A DNA stretch of 64,000 nt from Prescottella agglutinans (GTDB lineage: Bacteria; Actinomycetota; Actinomycetes; Mycobacteriales; Mycobacteriaceae): assembly GCF_004011865.1 (NCBI RefSeq), contig NZ_RKLP01000004.1, positions 331,497 to 395,496 of the forward strand, given 5' to 3'. Position numbers and translations under genes: made by a program. Under the pieces are notes generated by a model. It saw only the letters and a program-made list of their open reading frames with translations, was not told the origin of the DNA and ran no database searches. Positions 1-10,006 of the stretch are shown piece by piece; the stretch's first letter is position 1; each line of letters begins with the position of its first letter.

Positions 1-636
1 CACCAGGGACGCCGAGTTGAGCGTGTTCATCGGGCCCATCGACCACGTCGGGTGGGCGCCCGCCTGCTCCGGCGTGACGTCCTCGAGCGCCGCGGCGGTC
101 CATCCGCGGAACGGACCACCGGACGCGGTGAGAACCAGCCGGTCCACTTCGTCAGCGCGGCCGCCCCGCAGGCACTGCGCGAGCGCCGAGTGCTCGGAGT
201 CGACGGGCACGATCTGCCCGGGCGCCGCCGCGGCGGTCACGAGCGGCCCGCCCGCAACGAGGGATTCCTTGTTCGCCAGCGCGAGCCGGGCACCCGATGC
301 GAGCGCGGCCAGCGTCGGCTCGAGCCCCAGCGAGCCGACCAGTGCGTTGAGCACGACGTCGGCTTCGGCCCCCCGGACCAGTTCGGTCACCGCGCCGGGA
401 CCGGACAGCACACCCGGCAGATCCAGCCGCGCAGCCGCGGCGGGGTCGGCGACCGCCACCCGGGTCACCCCGGTCTCGCGGATCTGGCGGGCCAGCAGGT
501 CGATGTTGCCTCCGCCGGCGGCCAGCCCGACCACCTCGAACTTGTCGGGGTTGGCGGCGATGACCTCGAGGGCCTGGGTGCCGATGGAGCCGGTGCTGCC
601 CAGCAGCAGGACGCGGGTCGGTTGGGTGTCAGCCAC
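1..636 (-). CDS. dxr: 1-deoxy-D-xylulose 5-phosphate reductoisomerase (5' part of gene)
   Basis: Second enzyme of the MEP isoprenoid pathway, converting DXP to 2-C-methyl-D-erythritol 4-phosphate with NADPH in the cytosol. The gene runs leftward out of the window, so only the first 212 codons are present. The N-terminal NADPH-binding motif [14 protein letters not shown] is clear, followed by [12 protein letters not shown], the characteristic [11 protein letters not shown] and the substrate-loop segment [13 protein letters not shown]. The GTG at 634-636 gives [14 protein letters not shown]; the nearby ATG at 642-644 is out of frame. It is divergent from the DUF2631 gene, as around Rv2870c. The truncation is a window edge, not a lesion. 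Confidence 0.96.
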   Translation of the reverse strand, partial: MADTQPTRVLLLGSTGSIGTQALEVIAANPDKFEVVGLAAGGGNIDLLARQIRETGVTRVAVADPAAAARLDLPGVLSGPGAVTELVRGAEADVVLNALVGSLGLEPTLAALASGARLALANKESLVAGGPLVTAAAAPGQIVPVDSEHSALAQCLRGGRADEVDRLVLTASGGPFRGWTAAALEDVTPEQAGAHPTWSMGPMNTLNSASLV

Positions 637-784
637 GCAACCATTGTTCCTGACCCAAGCTGAGAGAATCACACAGGATTACCCCGGGATCGCGGACAGC
701 GCCGGGACCCCGCTTCGTACGACAGCCGGTCGTATGCCACGATATGCGGAGATAGCGCATTCGTAAGATCAGGAGGATCGAGCC
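637..784. other. dxr/DUF2631 divergent intergenic region
   Basis: 148 bases between two divergent starts. It holds a small inverted repeat (TACGAC...GTCGTA near 718-735) and a strong ribosome binding site AGGAGG at 771-776 for the rightward gene. No conserved regulatory element is recognised. Confidence 0.5.
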
Positions 785-1054
785 GTGGCCGGTACCCAGT
801 TGGACCCCACTTCGTACGACCCCGTCGTCGCCGCGCACGTCGACACCGCCGAGGTTCCCTCGGCCGCTTGGGGCTGGAGTGGCGAGGCTCCGCGACTGTT
901 CCGTTTCGCCGGCTGGTTCTTCGCAGCCTTCCTGCTGCTGATGATGATCGGCAACCACAGCGGCAAGGTCGAGGATCTGTTCCTCATCGGCTTCGCCGGT
1001 GCGATCATCCTGGCCCTGGTTCGCGACATCATCCTGCGGCGCAAGCCCCGGTAG
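785..1054 (+). CDS. DUF2631 small membrane protein
   Basis: An 89-residue protein with a soluble N-terminus of about 40 residues and two predicted transmembrane helices (about 43-58 and 66-82), ending in the basic tail RRKPR. It matches the actinobacterial DUF2631 family found beside dxr. Function is unknown. The GTG start has AGGAGG 9 bases upstream. It is a single gene, closed by the hairpin at 1075-1114. Confidence 0.82.
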   Translation: MAGTQLDPTSYDPVVAAHVDTAEVPSAAWGWSGEAPRLFRFAGWFFAAFLLLMMIGNHSGKVEDLFLIGFAGAIILALVRDIILRRKPR

Positions 1055-1074
1055 GCGCGACAAACACGATCGAC

Positions 1075-1114
1075 GGCGAAGGCCCCGCACCTGACCAGGT
1101 GCGGGGCCTTCGCC
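1075..1114. terminator. Bidirectional intrinsic terminator
   Basis: A near-perfect 19-base inverted repeat (GGCGAAGGCCCCGCACCTG and its complement) lies between the convergent DUF2631 gene and phoD, 20 bases after one stop codon and 14 before the other. It can stop transcription from both sides. Confidence 0.85.
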
Positions 1115-1128
1115 GTTCCAGGTTGCCG

Positions 1129-2796
1129 TCAGGCGGACTCGATCACCGACTGCCCCGCGGGTACCCGGAACGACTTCGACGTCGTCACACCGGAATTCGG
1201 ATCCAGTTTGTCGACCGCGCGGAAGCGGAAGTGCGCCTCCCCCGCGTCGACGTCGAGCAGACCGTAGCCGTGGCTGACCATATCGGCGTGCTTGACGTGC
1301 GGGTTGCGAGCGCGCCGGTTGACCTCCTCGGCCCGCGCGGCCTCGACCGGGTCGCCGCCGTCGCCGCTGCCGAGCGAGTACCCGCCGTCGCCGGTGTTCG
1401 TGGACGTGACGGACGGGACCACGAACTCGACACCCGCCCGCCGGGTGCCGGGCGCGTTCACCTGCTCACCGCTCGAGGTGCCCGGCGCGAATCCGGTGTC
1501 CCACAACTCGCCGGCCCAGCCGTCGTGGTCGTCGCCGGTGACCAGGAGCATGTTCTCGACAGACTGGGCCGCGGTGGACAGGATCTCGGTCCGCTCGGCG
1601 CCGTAGCCGTCCCACGTGTCGAGGTAGGCCCGGGTGCCGTTGTCCGCCACCACCATGCCCATCATCATGTTCGCGTTCGCGACCACCTTCCACGTCGCGT
1701 CCGACTGGGTCATGCCGTCGAGCAGCCACCGCTTCTGCGACTCACCGAGCATCGTGCGACCAGGTGCGTCGGCGTCCGCGCACAGGATGTGGTCGAGCGA
1801 GTCGCCACACGCCTGCAGGTCGCGGTACTGCCGGGTGTCCGGCGCGAACAACTCCACCGTCCGTCCGACCCGCAGCGAGCGATAGGTGCGCAACGGGTCG
1901 TCGCCGAACCGGGGCACCGGCATGTGCTCGAACCACGCCTGCCACGCCCACTGCTTCTTCTGCTGGAACCCGATCGCGCTGTCGACCGGCGCGACGACCG
2001 GGAATGTCCACCCGTCCTTGCTGTAGTTGTTGCGGAACTCGTGGTCGTCCCAGATCGGCAGGAACGCGTGCCGGCTGTGCATCAGTCGCAGGTCGGCGTC
2101 CGACCTGTACCTGCGGTACTTCTCCCGCATGCTGTCGAGCGCCTGCGGGAACGGATTGACCTCGATGCCCCGGACCCCGGGCATCGTGAACTCGTACACG
2201 TAGTCGCCGAGGCACACGACGAAGTCGAGGTCCTCGTCCGCGAGGTGGCGGTGGGCCGCGTAGTAGCCCTCCTCGAAACCCTGGCAGGTGAACCACCCGA
2301 TGCGGACCGGTTCGTTGGAGTCGGCGGGGCGCAACGTGCGGAACCGACCGACCGGCGACTCTCCCCCGTCCCCGCGGAACTGGTAGTAGTAGGTCTCGCC
2401 GGGCGCCAGCCCCGTCGCATCGAAATGGACTGTGCCGTCGGCATCCTCGCGCACCTGGACACGCTCGGCCACGACCGGCGCGGACAGGTCCTCGCGGGTC
2501 GACACGATCAGCGCCAGTTCTCCGCCGGTGGCGGTGCCGCCGAGACTGCCGGCGAGGCTGCCGGTGCCGCCCGCCGCGCCGACCCGTGTCCACAACGTGG
2601 CGCCGTCGGTGCGGGGCACACCTGCCATCACACCGTTCCCGAACTCCGGGTTCCGGATCAGTCCCGGACCGGCGTCCGGGGCCTGGCGGAGGACCGGCGT
2701 CGCATGGGCTGCGGCGGGGAACACGGCCGCACCGCCGATCACCGACAGGCCGGTGAGGAAGGTACGACGGGAGACGTTGCGGTGCGGAAAGGGCAT
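1129..2796 (-). CDS. phoD: Alkaline phosphatase D family protein, Tat-exported
   Basis: A 555-residue secreted phosphomonoesterase/phosphodiesterase of the PhoD metallophosphatase family. The N-terminus has a twin-arginine signal (SRRTFLTG, residues 9-16) followed by a hydrophobic stretch ending AAAHA, so a folded, metal-loaded enzyme is exported by Tat. A PhoD N-terminal beta domain follows. The metal-binding core shows CLGDYVYE, WDDHEFRNNY and VTGDDHDGWAGEL. PhoD enzymes use calcium and iron and release phosphate from organic esters. No PHO box was identified. It stands alone, convergent with the DUF2631 gene. Confidence 0.93.
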   Translation of the reverse strand: MPFPHRNVSRRTFLTGLSVIGGAAVFPAAAHATPVLRQAPDAGPGLIRNPEFGNGVMAGVPRTDGATLWTRVGAAGGTGSLAGSLGGTATGGELALIVSTREDLSAPVVAERVQVREDADGTVHFDATGLAPGETYYYQFRGDGGESPVGRFRTLRPADSNEPVRIGWFTCQGFEEGYYAAHRHLADEDLDFVVCLGDYVYEFTMPGVRGIEVNPFPQALDSMREKYRRYRSDADLRLMHSRHAFLPIWDDHEFRNNYSKDGWTFPVVAPVDSAIGFQQKKQWAWQAWFEHMPVPRFGDDPLRTYRSLRVGRTVELFAPDTRQYRDLQACGDSLDHILCADADAPGRTMLGESQKRWLLDGMTQSDATWKVVANANMMMGMVVADNGTRAYLDTWDGYGAERTEILSTAAQSVENMLLVTGDDHDGWAGELWDTGFAPGTSSGEQVNAPGTRRAGVEFVVPSVTSTNTGDGGYSLGSGDGGDPVEAARAEEVNRRARNPHVKHADMVSHGYGLLDVDAGEAHFRFRAVDKLDPNSGVTTSKSFRVPAGQSVIESA

Positions 2797-2936
2797 GGGC
2801 CACCTCGGGTGCGCGCGGACACGGGTGGCGCTGACCCTACGTCGCCCGTTTACGCACGTGTGGGTTTTGCGTAACTCGGGTGAACTGCGGGTGTCCGTTC
2901 AGTGAACCCGACCCGACACGGGCCGCCCTGGAAGGC

Positions 2937-4058
2937 TCAGGACTCCTCGGCCGCCAACTGCCCGCACGCCGCGGCGATCTCCTGGCCGCGGGTGTCGCGG
3001 ACGGTGCACGAGACGCCCTGCTCCTGCACCCGGCGGACGAACTCCCGCTCGACCGGCTTGGGGCTGGCGTCCCACTTGCTGCCCGGCGTGGGGTTGAGCG
3101 GAATCAGGTTGACGTGCACCAGCGGACCGAGCGCCTTGTGCAACTTCTTGCCGAGCAGGTCCGCGCGCCACGGCTGGTCGTTCACGTCGCGGATCAAGGC
3201 GTACTCGATCGACACCCGGCGGCCCGACTTGTCGGCGTAGTAGCGCGCCGCGTCCAGGACCTCGGCCACCGGCCAGCGGTTGTTGACCGGCACCAGGGTG
3301 TCGCGGAGTTCGTCGTCGGGGGTGTGCAGCGACACCGCCAGGCGCACCGACATCTCCTCGTCGGCGAGCTTGCGGATCGCGGGCGCCAGACCGACGGTCG
3401 ACACCGTCACCGCGCGCTGCGAAATGCCGAGCCCGTCCGGCGCCGGCGAGGTGATCCGGCGCACCGCCGCGACCACGCGCTTGTAGTTCGCGAGCGGCTC
3501 GCCCATGCCCATGAACACGATGTTCGACAGGCGCCCCGGCCCACCCTCGATCTCACCGTCCCGCAGGGCGGCCGCGGCCGCGCGCACCTGGTCGACGATC
3601 TCGGCGGTGGACAGGTTGCGGTCCAGTCCGCCCTGGCCGGTCGCACAGAACGGGCAGGCCATGCCGCAGCCGGCCTGGCTCGAGATGCACAGCGTCGCCC
3701 GGTCCGGGTAGCGCATCAGGACGCTCTCGAGCAGCGTGCCGTCGTTCGCCTTCCACAGCGTCTTGCGGGTCTGGCCGGCGTCGCACGCGACGTGCCTGAC
3801 GACGGACAGCAGTTGCGGGAACAGCGCCGCCCCGACCTGCTCGCGCATCGCGGCAGGCAGGTCGGTCATCTTGTCCGGATCGGCCTCGAGGCGGCCGTAG
3901 TACTGACGGGCCAGCTGGTCTGCCCGGAAGCCCGGCAGCCCCAGCTCCTTGACCGCCTCCTTGCGCTCGGCGGCGTCGAGGTCGGCGAGGTGCCGCGGCG
4001 GCATGCCGCGGCGCGGCGCGGTGAAGACGAGAGGAAGCGAAGCAGGCGAGGCAGTCAT
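2937..4058 (-). CDS. rlmN: Dual-specificity 23S rRNA/tRNA adenine-2 methyltransferase
   Basis: Radical-SAM enzyme that methylates C2 of A2503 in 23S rRNA and A37 in a set of tRNAs. The 373-residue protein has the 4Fe-4S motif CGMACPFC (Cys131, Cys135, Cys138). Two further cysteines lie where the catalytic pair of E. coli RlmN lies: Cys124 in LCISSQ and Cys351 in [14 protein letters not shown]-binding GMGEPL and the NNRWP region are present. It is intact, whereas M. tuberculosis is annotated with this region split into Rv2879c/Rv2880c. It is divergent from the LapA-domain gene. Confidence 0.97.
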   Translation of the reverse strand: MTASPASLPLVFTAPRRGMPPRHLADLDAAERKEAVKELGLPGFRADQLARQYYGRLEADPDKMTDLPAAMREQVGAALFPQLLSVVRHVACDAGQTRKTLWKANDGTLLESVLMRYPDRATLCISSQAGCGMACPFCATGQGGLDRNLSTAEIVDQVRAAAAALRDGEIEGGPGRLSNIVFMGMGEPLANYKRVVAAVRRITSPAPDGLGISQRAVTVSTVGLAPAIRKLADEEMSVRLAVSLHTPDDELRDTLVPVNNRWPVAEVLDAARYYADKSGRRVSIEYALIRDVNDQPWRADLLGKKLHKALGPLVHVNLIPLNPTPGSKWDASPKPVEREFVRRVQEQGVSCTVRDTRGQEIAAACGQLAAEES

Positions 4059-4137
4059 GGTCCTGCCATTGTCCCATTACCCGCGCGGTCTCACCGATGC
4101 ACGTGCGCAACGCCATACGGTGAGTGATGATCGACAC

Positions 4138-4518
4138 ATGCCCGAGACACCGCACGAGAACCCCGACGCGGTCGATCAGCCGGCCGCCCAGCCCCCACCC
4201 GGCCGGCACGAGGCCGAGGGCCCGCACCCCACGCACGAGAGGGGAATCGTGCGGACGCGGGCCGCGTCCGCGTGGACCGGTCTGGTCATCGGGATCGCGG
4301 TCGCGATCCTGCTGCTCATCTTCATCCTGCAGAACCTCGACGACGTGACTTTCCAGCTGTTCACCTGGCACTTCACGCTGCCCGCGGGCATCAGCCTCCT
4401 GGTCGCCGCGATCGCCGGGGCGCTCATCATGGCGCTCGTGGGCGGCATCCGGATCATCCAGATCCGCCGCGTCGCGAAGCGTGCCGGCGCCGCGGCCGAC
4501 CGCACGCCGCCGGAGTAG
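4138..4518 (+). CDS. LapA-domain (DUF1049) membrane protein
   Basis: A 126-residue protein with a proline-rich hydrophilic N-terminus of about 40 residues, then two transmembrane helices (VIGIAVAILLLIFILQNL and LLVAAIAGALIMALVGGI) separated by the LapA-type segment DDVTFQLFTWHFTLPAGIS. In gammaproteobacteria LapA-domain proteins help assemble lipopolysaccharide; in actinobacteria the role is unknown. The ATG at 4138 was chosen; an in-frame GTG at 4120 would add six residues. A candidate -10 (TACGGT, about 4117-4122) fits a very short leader. Confidence 0.8.
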   Translation: MPETPHENPDAVDQPAAQPPPGRHEAEGPHPTHERGIVRTRAASAWTGLVIGIAVAILLLIFILQNLDDVTFQLFTWHFTLPAGISLLVAAIAGALIMALVGGIRIIQIRRVAKRAGAAADRTPPE

Positions 4519-4588
4519 CTGGCCCGCCGTTTCGGGGGCACGATGGGACTCACGACACGAGTACGCCTTCGAGACGAGGAGCTGCCCG

Positions 4589-5422
4589 GTGACGACCATC
4601 TCGACGATCCGCGCCGATCTGGCGCGGTCCTGGCTCCTGACTGCCGCCACGAAACCGCAGACGTTCGCGCGGCCGGCCGACGTGGACGCGGTGATCCTCG
4701 ACGTGGAGGACGCCGTCGCCCCCGCCGACAAGCCCGGGGCACGTGACGCCGTCGTCGACTGGCTCGGCCGCGGAAACGGCGCGAACACCGCCTGGGTCCG
4801 GGTCAACGACGCGACGACGCCCTACTGGGCCGACGACGTGGCGGCGATCGCCGGACTGCCCGGGCTGTCGGGTGTGATGCTCGCGAAGACCGAGAGCGGC
4901 TACCAGGTCGACGCCACCGCCGAGCGACTCCCCCAGGGCACCCCGATCCTCGCGCTGATCGAATCCGCAGTAGGCCTCGAGGCTGCGCCCGAGATCGCCC
5001 GGGCCGACGGCACGTTCCGCCTGGCGTTCGGTAGCGGCGACTTCCGGCGCGACACCGGCATGAGCGACGACGTCATGGCCATGGCGTACCCGCGGTCGCG
5101 GCTCGTGATCGCCAGTCGTGCCGCGCGGCTGCCGGGTGGTCCCATCGACGGCCCGACGATCTCCGCGAACGACACCATCCTGCAGCGGGATTGCGAGGCG
5201 ACGGTGTCGCTCGGGCTGACCGGCAAGCTGTGCCTGCACCCCGATCAGGCGGCGACCGTCAACCGCGCCCTCAGCCCGAGCGCCCACGACATCCAGTGGG
5301 CCCACGACGTCATCGCCGACCTCGGCGCGGACGGTGAGCGGGTGCGCGACGGCAGCGACCTCCCCCGGCTCGCGAAGGCGAAGAGGTTCACCCACCTGGC
5401 CGAGGTCTTCGGCCTGGGGTGA
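4589..5422 (+). CDS. citE: HpcH/HpaI aldolase / citrate lyase beta-like CoA-ester lyase
   Basis: A 277-residue TIM-barrel protein of the CitE family. Members cleave or hydrolyse C-C bonds of acyl-CoA esters such as citramalyl-, malyl- or methylmalyl-CoA. Signature segments are DAVILDVEDAVAP (metal-binding Asp/Glu), AWVRVND, LALIESAVGLE and KLCLHPDQ. No citrate lyase alpha or gamma subunit is nearby, so it acts as a stand-alone lyase or thioesterase, not citrate lyase. GTG start with GAGGAG about 9 bases upstream. It ends two bases from the convergent lipase gene. Confidence 0.85.
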   Translation: MTTISTIRADLARSWLLTAATKPQTFARPADVDAVILDVEDAVAPADKPGARDAVVDWLGRGNGANTAWVRVNDATTPYWADDVAAIAGLPGLSGVMLAKTESGYQVDATAERLPQGTPILALIESAVGLEAAPEIARADGTFRLAFGSGDFRRDTGMSDDVMAMAYPRSRLVIASRAARLPGGPIDGPTISANDTILQRDCEATVSLGLTGKLCLHPDQAATVNRALSPSAHDIQWAHDVIADLGADGERVRDGSDLPRLAKAKRFTHLAEVFGLG

Positions 5423-5424
5423 GC

Positions 5425-6711
5425 TCAGCGGGTGCAGGTCGACGGCGCGGGCGCGCCCGCCAGCCGGTCGGTCATCCAGTCGAGCGCCCGGAGCATCCCG
5501 GTGGCCATCGGCAGGCCGTGTCCGACGACGAATCCCGGTGCGATCGGCGGGATCTCCTCGGTGCTGAAGTCGACCGTCGCACCGAGCGCACACCAGTCCG
5601 CGGCGAGCCGCTCGGCCTGGGCGTGCGGAATCAGGTCGTCGTTGCGTCCCTGCACGATCAACACCGGACTGCGGGGCGCGGACCGCCCGATGCGCTGCTC
5701 GTCGACCACCGCGCGCACCGCGGGCAGGGCGTCGATGAGTTCCGCGACGGACCGACCGTCGCGTGTCCACTCCGACGTCCGGTGCAGGCCGTAGCGGGCG
5801 AGCGTCTCCGGCACACACTGATTCGCGATGTCGTCGAGCACCCGACGTCCGACCGGGCTGAGCGCGCCGTCGATCTCCGCCCGGGTCTCCGGGTAGCCGG
5901 CGTAGATGCTGTTGACCGCGTAGCCGAGCAGTCCGGTCGCCAGGCCCCCGTCGATCGCCGCGGCGACGGCCCGCAGGTCCGCCGGCGGCCCACCCGCGAA
6001 GGTTCCGCGGACGTTCAGGTCCGGTGCGTACGACGCCTGCATCTCGGCCGCGGCGGCCACCGCGCCGCCGCCCTGCGAGTAGCCCCACAGTCCGATCGGG
6101 TTGTCGTCACCGATCCGGATGCCCGGCAACGCCTTCACCGCGCGGGCCGCGTCCAGCACGGCGTGCGCCTGCGCCCGGCGGTCGGTGTAGCTGTGCACAC
6201 CGTCGGTGCCCAGGCCCTCGTAGTCGGTGACGACGACGTCCATTCCGCGCTCGAGCAACGCATACGCCTGCGTGACCTCGTACTCGACCGCAAAGTCGAG
6301 CGGCGGACTGTAGTGGACGATGTCGGTGAACAACTTCGACGGCGCGCACTGGTCTCCCTGCCCCTGGGTGCCGGGCGCGAGGACCACGAGCGGACGGGGG
6401 CCGTCGCCCGTCCACGGCATGCTCGCGTCGAAGTAGGTGGCCGTCGTGGCGACCGGGGATCCGTGAGCGTCCGTGCTGTGGTACATGATCCGCTTCGCGC
6501 CCGACGGCCACGGGCCGGCCTGGTTCCGGACGGACAGCGTGGGGGCGAAGGGCTCGGCCTTCAGCACGTCGCCGGGCCCGCCGGCCGGCAGCGGCGCCGG
6601 GGCCTGGTAGAAGTCCGCCGGCGTTGCCGACGCGGTCCCCACCGTCGCGGCGGCCAGGCAGGCGCCCAACACCGCCGCCGCCCGACGAGTCCATCGCGAG
6701 ATCGTCGCCAT
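5425..6711 (-). CDS. Secreted lipase (LIP family alpha/beta hydrolase)
   Basis: A 428-residue secreted esterase/lipase of the family known from Candida secretory lipases and actinobacterial homologues. The start MATISRWTRR opens a Sec signal peptide with likely cleavage after ASA (about residue 31). The nucleophile elbow is GLWGYSQGGGAVAAAA, followed by an Asp region (VQGRNDDLIPH) and a late His (VVGHGLPMATG). Expected substrates are acylglycerols or short esters outside the cell. A more distal upstream ATG in the same frame would place residues before the signal peptide and is less likely. Confidence 0.87.
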   Translation of the reverse strand: MATISRWTRRAAAVLGACLAAATVGTASATPADFYQAPAPLPAGGPGDVLKAEPFAPTLSVRNQAGPWPSGAKRIMYHSTDAHGSPVATTATYFDASMPWTGDGPRPLVVLAPGTQGQGDQCAPSKLFTDIVHYSPPLDFAVEYEVTQAYALLERGMDVVVTDYEGLGTDGVHSYTDRRAQAHAVLDAARAVKALPGIRIGDDNPIGLWGYSQGGGAVAAAAEMQASYAPDLNVRGTFAGGPPADLRAVAAAIDGGLATGLLGYAVNSIYAGYPETRAEIDGALSPVGRRVLDDIANQCVPETLARYGLHRTSEWTRDGRSVAELIDALPAVRAVVDEQRIGRSAPRSPVLIVQGRNDDLIPHAQAERLAADWCALGATVDFSTEEIPPIAPGFVVGHGLPMATGMLRALDWMTDRLAGAPAPSTCTR

Positions 6712-6770
6712 GTGACACACACCACACGATGGCAACGGTCGTTGTCAATACTCCGGGTACCACAAACCGA

Positions 6771-7505
6771 TCAGAGGATGAGACCGGTGGGCGCGGACCG
6801 CGTGTGGATCCGGTAGCCCACTTCCAGTCCCAGGCCCGGGGTCTCGGCGAACGCGCGGGCAGCGGTCCGCTCGGTGAACTCGATGCCGAGCACCGCCCGC
6901 AGTGCCTCCCGGTCCGCGAACTCCCAGCGGGTGCGGACCCGGCGCATCGCGAACCCCTGCGCCGCGAAGAACGCCTCCACCTCGACCGGGTCGTACCTCG
7001 GCAGGTCGGCACGCATCCACTGCCCGTACGGCGCGACGGTCGCGTCGAGGTCGACGACGGCGAGCACTCCCCCGGGTCGGAGCACCCGCATCGCCTCGAG
7101 AATGCCCGGCCCGCACCCCGGCCCGAAGAAGTACGCGGTGCGCGCGTGCACGACGTCGACGGTGTCGTCCGGGAGAGGGATCGACTCGGCCGCGCCTTCC
7201 AGCACGGTGACGGACGCCTGTCCGGCGACGCGTTCGCGGGCGGTGGCGACGAGCGGCGGGTGCGGTTCGACCCCGACGACCGACCGCGCGGACTCGGCGA
7301 AGACCGGCAGATGGAATCCCGCCCCGCACCCGACGTCCAGCACGTCGCGACCGCGCCAGTCCGCTATTTCCGCGAGGGCGCCGAACACGACACCGTCGAC
7401 GTCCTGCGCGCGGTTCTCCACCTCATAGATGTGCGGCCAGTGCCAGATGTTCGGGCTCGGGATGGGACCCCGAGCCCGACCACGGCCGGAACGAAAGAGG
7501 CTCAC
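6771..7505 (-). CDS. Class I SAM-dependent methyltransferase
   Basis: A 244-residue protein of the methyltransferase-11/25 type. Motif I is VLDVGCGAGFHLPVF, motif II is VVGVEPHP, and post-I elements are IPLPDDTVDVVHARTAYFF and VLRPGGVLAVVDLD. The substrate is unknown. It follows cdsA with a GTGA overlap (start GTG 7503-7505, cdsA stop 7502-7504), so it is translationally coupled to phospholipid synthesis. That hints at a lipid or envelope substrate, by context only. Confidence 0.85.
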   Translation of the reverse strand: MSLFRSGRGRARGPIPSPNIWHWPHIYEVENRAQDVDGVVFGALAEIADWRGRDVLDVGCGAGFHLPVFAESARSVVGVEPHPPLVATARERVAGQASVTVLEGAAESIPLPDDTVDVVHARTAYFFGPGCGPGILEAMRVLRPGGVLAVVDLDATVAPYGQWMRADLPRYDPVEVEAFFAAQGFAMRRVRTRWEFADREALRAVLGIEFTERTAARAFAETPGLGLEVGYRIHTRSAPTGLIL

Positions 7506-8362
7506 ACCAGAACGGTGAGCACGAGCCAGGTGACGAATGCCGACGGCAGCAGCGAATCGAGTCGATCCATGATGCCGCCGTGGCCGGGCAGCAGCGTGCC
7601 CATGTCCTTGATGCCCAGTTCACGCTTGACCTGGGACTCGATCAGATCGCCGAGGGTCGCGGTGAACACCAGCGCCACACCGAGCAGTGCGCCGATGAAC
7701 GGGTTCGCATCCAGGATGAACGTGACGGAAAGGACACCACCGATGACGCAGAACACAAGCGAACCGGCGAAGCCCTCCCAGGACTTCTTGGGGCTGATCG
7801 CCGGGACCATCGGGTGCTTGCCGAAGAAGACTCCGGCCACGTAGCCACCGACGTCCGAGCACACGACGACGATCAGCAGGCAGAACACCCGGCCGGCGCC
7901 GTCGTCCTGCAGCACCATCAACGTCGCGAACGACGCGAAGAGCGGGATCCAGGCCGCCACGAACACCGCGATCGCGGTGTCGCGGAGGAAGTTGCGTGGG
8001 GTGGCCTTGAGCCCGTGATCGAACAGGCGCCACACCATCGTCACCAGCGCGGTTCCCGCGAACACCCCCAACGCGCCCGGCGGGCCGTACGGCCAGCTGA
8101 GCCAGATGACGGCCTGTCCGCCCAGCAGCAGCGGGATCAGCGGGACGCTGATGTCCGCCTCGCGCAGGCGCTTGGTGACCTCCCACGTCGCGATCGCCAT
8201 CGCGACGGCGATCACCCCGATCAACACCAGGGGGGCGAAGAGCAGGATCAAGATCAACCCCACGCCGAGGCCGCCACCGACGGCGATCGCGGCGGGCAGG
8301 TTGCGTCCAGCTTTGGAGGCCGGCGTGGCGGTCGCCGCGGAGGCGCCGTCAGCTTTCCCCAC
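7502..8362 (-). CDS. cdsA: Phosphatidate cytidylyltransferase
   Basis: Makes CDP-diacylglycerol from phosphatidic acid and CTP, the branch point for phosphatidylinositol, cardiolipin and phosphatidylethanolamine. The 286-residue protein has about eight hydrophobic helices. Near its C-terminus it carries the CDP-transferase signature SQVKRELGIKDMG continuing into LLPGHGGIMDRLD. GTG start two bases after the frr stop; frr and cdsA are probably one transcript with pyrH upstream, the order of Rv2881c-Rv2883c. Confidence 0.97.
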   Translation of the reverse strand: MGKADGASAATATPASKAGRNLPAAIAVGGGLGVGLILILLFAPLVLIGVIAVAMAIATWEVTKRLREADISVPLIPLLLGGQAVIWLSWPYGPPGALGVFAGTALVTMVWRLFDHGLKATPRNFLRDTAIAVFVAAWIPLFASFATLMVLQDDGAGRVFCLLIVVVCSDVGGYVAGVFFGKHPMVPAISPKKSWEGFAGSLVFCVIGGVLSVTFILDANPFIGALLGVALVFTATLGDLIESQVKRELGIKDMGTLLPGHGGIMDRLDSLLPSAFVTWLVLTVLV

Positions 8363-8364
8363 CC

Positions 8365-8922
8365 CTAAACCTCCATCAATTCGGCTTCCTTGTGCTTCAC
8401 CAGGTCGTCGATCTGGCTGACGTAGCGCGCGGTGGTCTTGTCGAGTTCCTTCTCGGCGCGCGAGACCTCGTCCTCGCCGGCCTCCCCGTCCTTCTGGATC
8501 CGGGACAGCTCGTCCATCGTCTTGCGGCGCACGTTGCGGATCGCGACCTTGGCGTCCTCGCCCTTGCCCTTGGCCTGCTTGACGAACTCGCGGCGACGCT
8601 CCTCGGTGAGCTGCGGCACCGAGATCCGGATCAGCGAGCCGTCGTTGGTGGGGTTGACGCCCAGATCGGAGTTGCGGATCGCGTTCTCGATCGGACCGAG
8701 CTGCGACGCCTCGTACGGCTTGACGACGACGAGCCGCGCCTCGGGCACGTTGATGCTCGCCAGCTGGGTGATCGGCGTCATCGCACCGTAGTACTCGACG
8801 ACGATCCGGTTGAACATGCCCGGGTTCGCGCGACCGGTGCGGATGGAGCTGAGGTCGTCCTTCGCAACCGTGATGGCCTTCTCCATCTTCTCCTCGGCCT
8901 CGAAGAGAGCTTCATCAATCAC
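8365..8922 (-). CDS. frr: Ribosome recycling factor
   Basis: A 185-residue, tRNA-shaped three-helix-bundle factor that splits post-termination ribosomes together with EF-G. Conserved pieces are [45 protein letters not shown] and the C-terminal KDMGE-like helix region with [14 protein letters not shown]. Full length for the family. It follows pyrH by 79 bases. Confidence 0.98.
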   Translation of the reverse strand: MIDEALFEAEEKMEKAITVAKDDLSSIRTGRANPGMFNRIVVEYYGAMTPITQLASINVPEARLVVVKPYEASQLGPIENAIRNSDLGVNPTNDGSLIRISVPQLTEERRREFVKQAKGKGEDAKVAIRNVRRKTMDELSRIQKDGEAGEDEVSRAEKELDKTTARYVSQIDDLVKHKEAELMEV

Positions 8923-9001
8923 GGCTGTTCTCCTCCAACTCGTTGTCCATCTCGACTGTCACGGTCGTATCCGTACCGAATCATGATCGCGCTGATCGCC
9001 A

Positions 9002-9730
9002 TCATGACTTGACCAATGTTCCGATCTTCTCACCGGACACCGCCCGAGCGATGTTGCCCTGCGTCAGCAGATTGAAGACCAGCATCGGCATCTGGTTGTC
9101 CATGCACAGGCTGAAGGCGGTCGCGTCGGCGACCTTGAGACCCTTCTCGATCACCTCGCGGTGCGTGATCTCGGTGAACATCGTGGCGTCCGGGTCGACC
9201 CGCGGATCCGCGGAGTAGACGCCGTCGACGGCCTTCGCCATCAGGACCACCTCGGCCCCGATCTCGAGCGCACGCTGCGCCGCGGTGGTGTCGGTCGAGA
9301 AGTACGGCATACCCATGCCGGCACCGAAGATGACCACGCGCCCCTTCTCCAGGTGACGACGTGCACGCAGCGGGAGGTACGGCTCGGCGACCTGCCCCAT
9401 GGTGATGGCGGTCTGCACCCGGGTGTCGACGCCCTGCTTCTCCAGGAAGTCCTGCAGCGCAAGGGAATTCATGACAGTTCCGAGCATGCCCATGTAGTCG
9501 GAGCGGGCGCGTTCGAGACCACGCTGCTGCAGTTCGGCACCTCGGAAGAAGTTGCCGCCGCCGATCACCACGGCGACCTGCACACCGGAGCGGACCACCT
9601 CGGCGATCTGCTCCGCGACCGTCGTCACGACGTCCGGATCGAGCCCGACCTTTCCGCCACCGAACATTTCACCGCCGAGCTTGAGGAGCACACGTCGGAA
9701 TCCTGGACGTTCGTCGGCCGGTGCGGTCAT
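9002..9730 (-). CDS. pyrH: Uridylate kinase
   Basis: A 242-residue hexameric UMP kinase of the amino-acid-kinase fold, making UDP from UMP. Motifs are [41 protein letters not shown] and [11 protein letters not shown]. An N-terminal [11 protein letters not shown] extension typical of actinobacteria is present. 276 bases separate it from tsf, so it may have its own promoter. Confidence 0.98.
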   Translation of the reverse strand: MTAPADERPGFRRVLLKLGGEMFGGGKVGLDPDVVTTVAEQIAEVVRSGVQVAVVIGGGNFFRGAELQQRGLERARSDYMGMLGTVMNSLALQDFLEKQGVDTRVQTAITMGQVAEPYLPLRARRHLEKGRVVIFGAGMGMPYFSTDTTAAQRALEIGAEVVLMAKAVDGVYSADPRVDPDATMFTEITHREVIEKGLKVADATAFSLCMDNQMPMLVFNLLTQGNIARAVSGEKIGTLVKS

Positions 9731-10006
9731 AACTCTCCCTCGGTTCTGCAGATAGTGCGGTTCTAGAAGTACTACGGTTCATCGGCGAGCGAGGCCACGG
9801 CCGAGCCGGACCGGGGAACCAGGCCCTCCGGCGAATCCACCGGAGCAGGCCCTAATCATCCTGCCTCATTCCCCGGCGGTTGACCCAGTTGACCCCACCC
9901 ACCGCACAGATCGGCCCCGCACGGAACGGATGGGCGGATCGTCGGTTCGAAGAACGAACCGACGACTGCACCACCCGGCCGGCGGGGCCGATGTGTGAGA
10001 GTGCGA
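9731..10006. other. tsf-pyrH intergenic region
   Basis: No gene is visible. It contains the tsf terminator hairpins on its right side and a weak inverted repeat (CTCCGG...CCGGAG, 9826-9845). A pyrH promoter probably lies here but no clear -10/-35 pair was identified. Confidence 0.5.
9910..9992 (-). terminator. Nested hairpin terminator after tsf
   Basis: An outer 11-base pair of arms (ATCGGCCCCGC at 9910-9920, complement at 9982-9992) encloses a perfect inner hairpin GTCGGTTCG-AAGAA-CGAACCGAC (9941-9963). It lies 14 bases after the tsf stop. Confidence 0.7.
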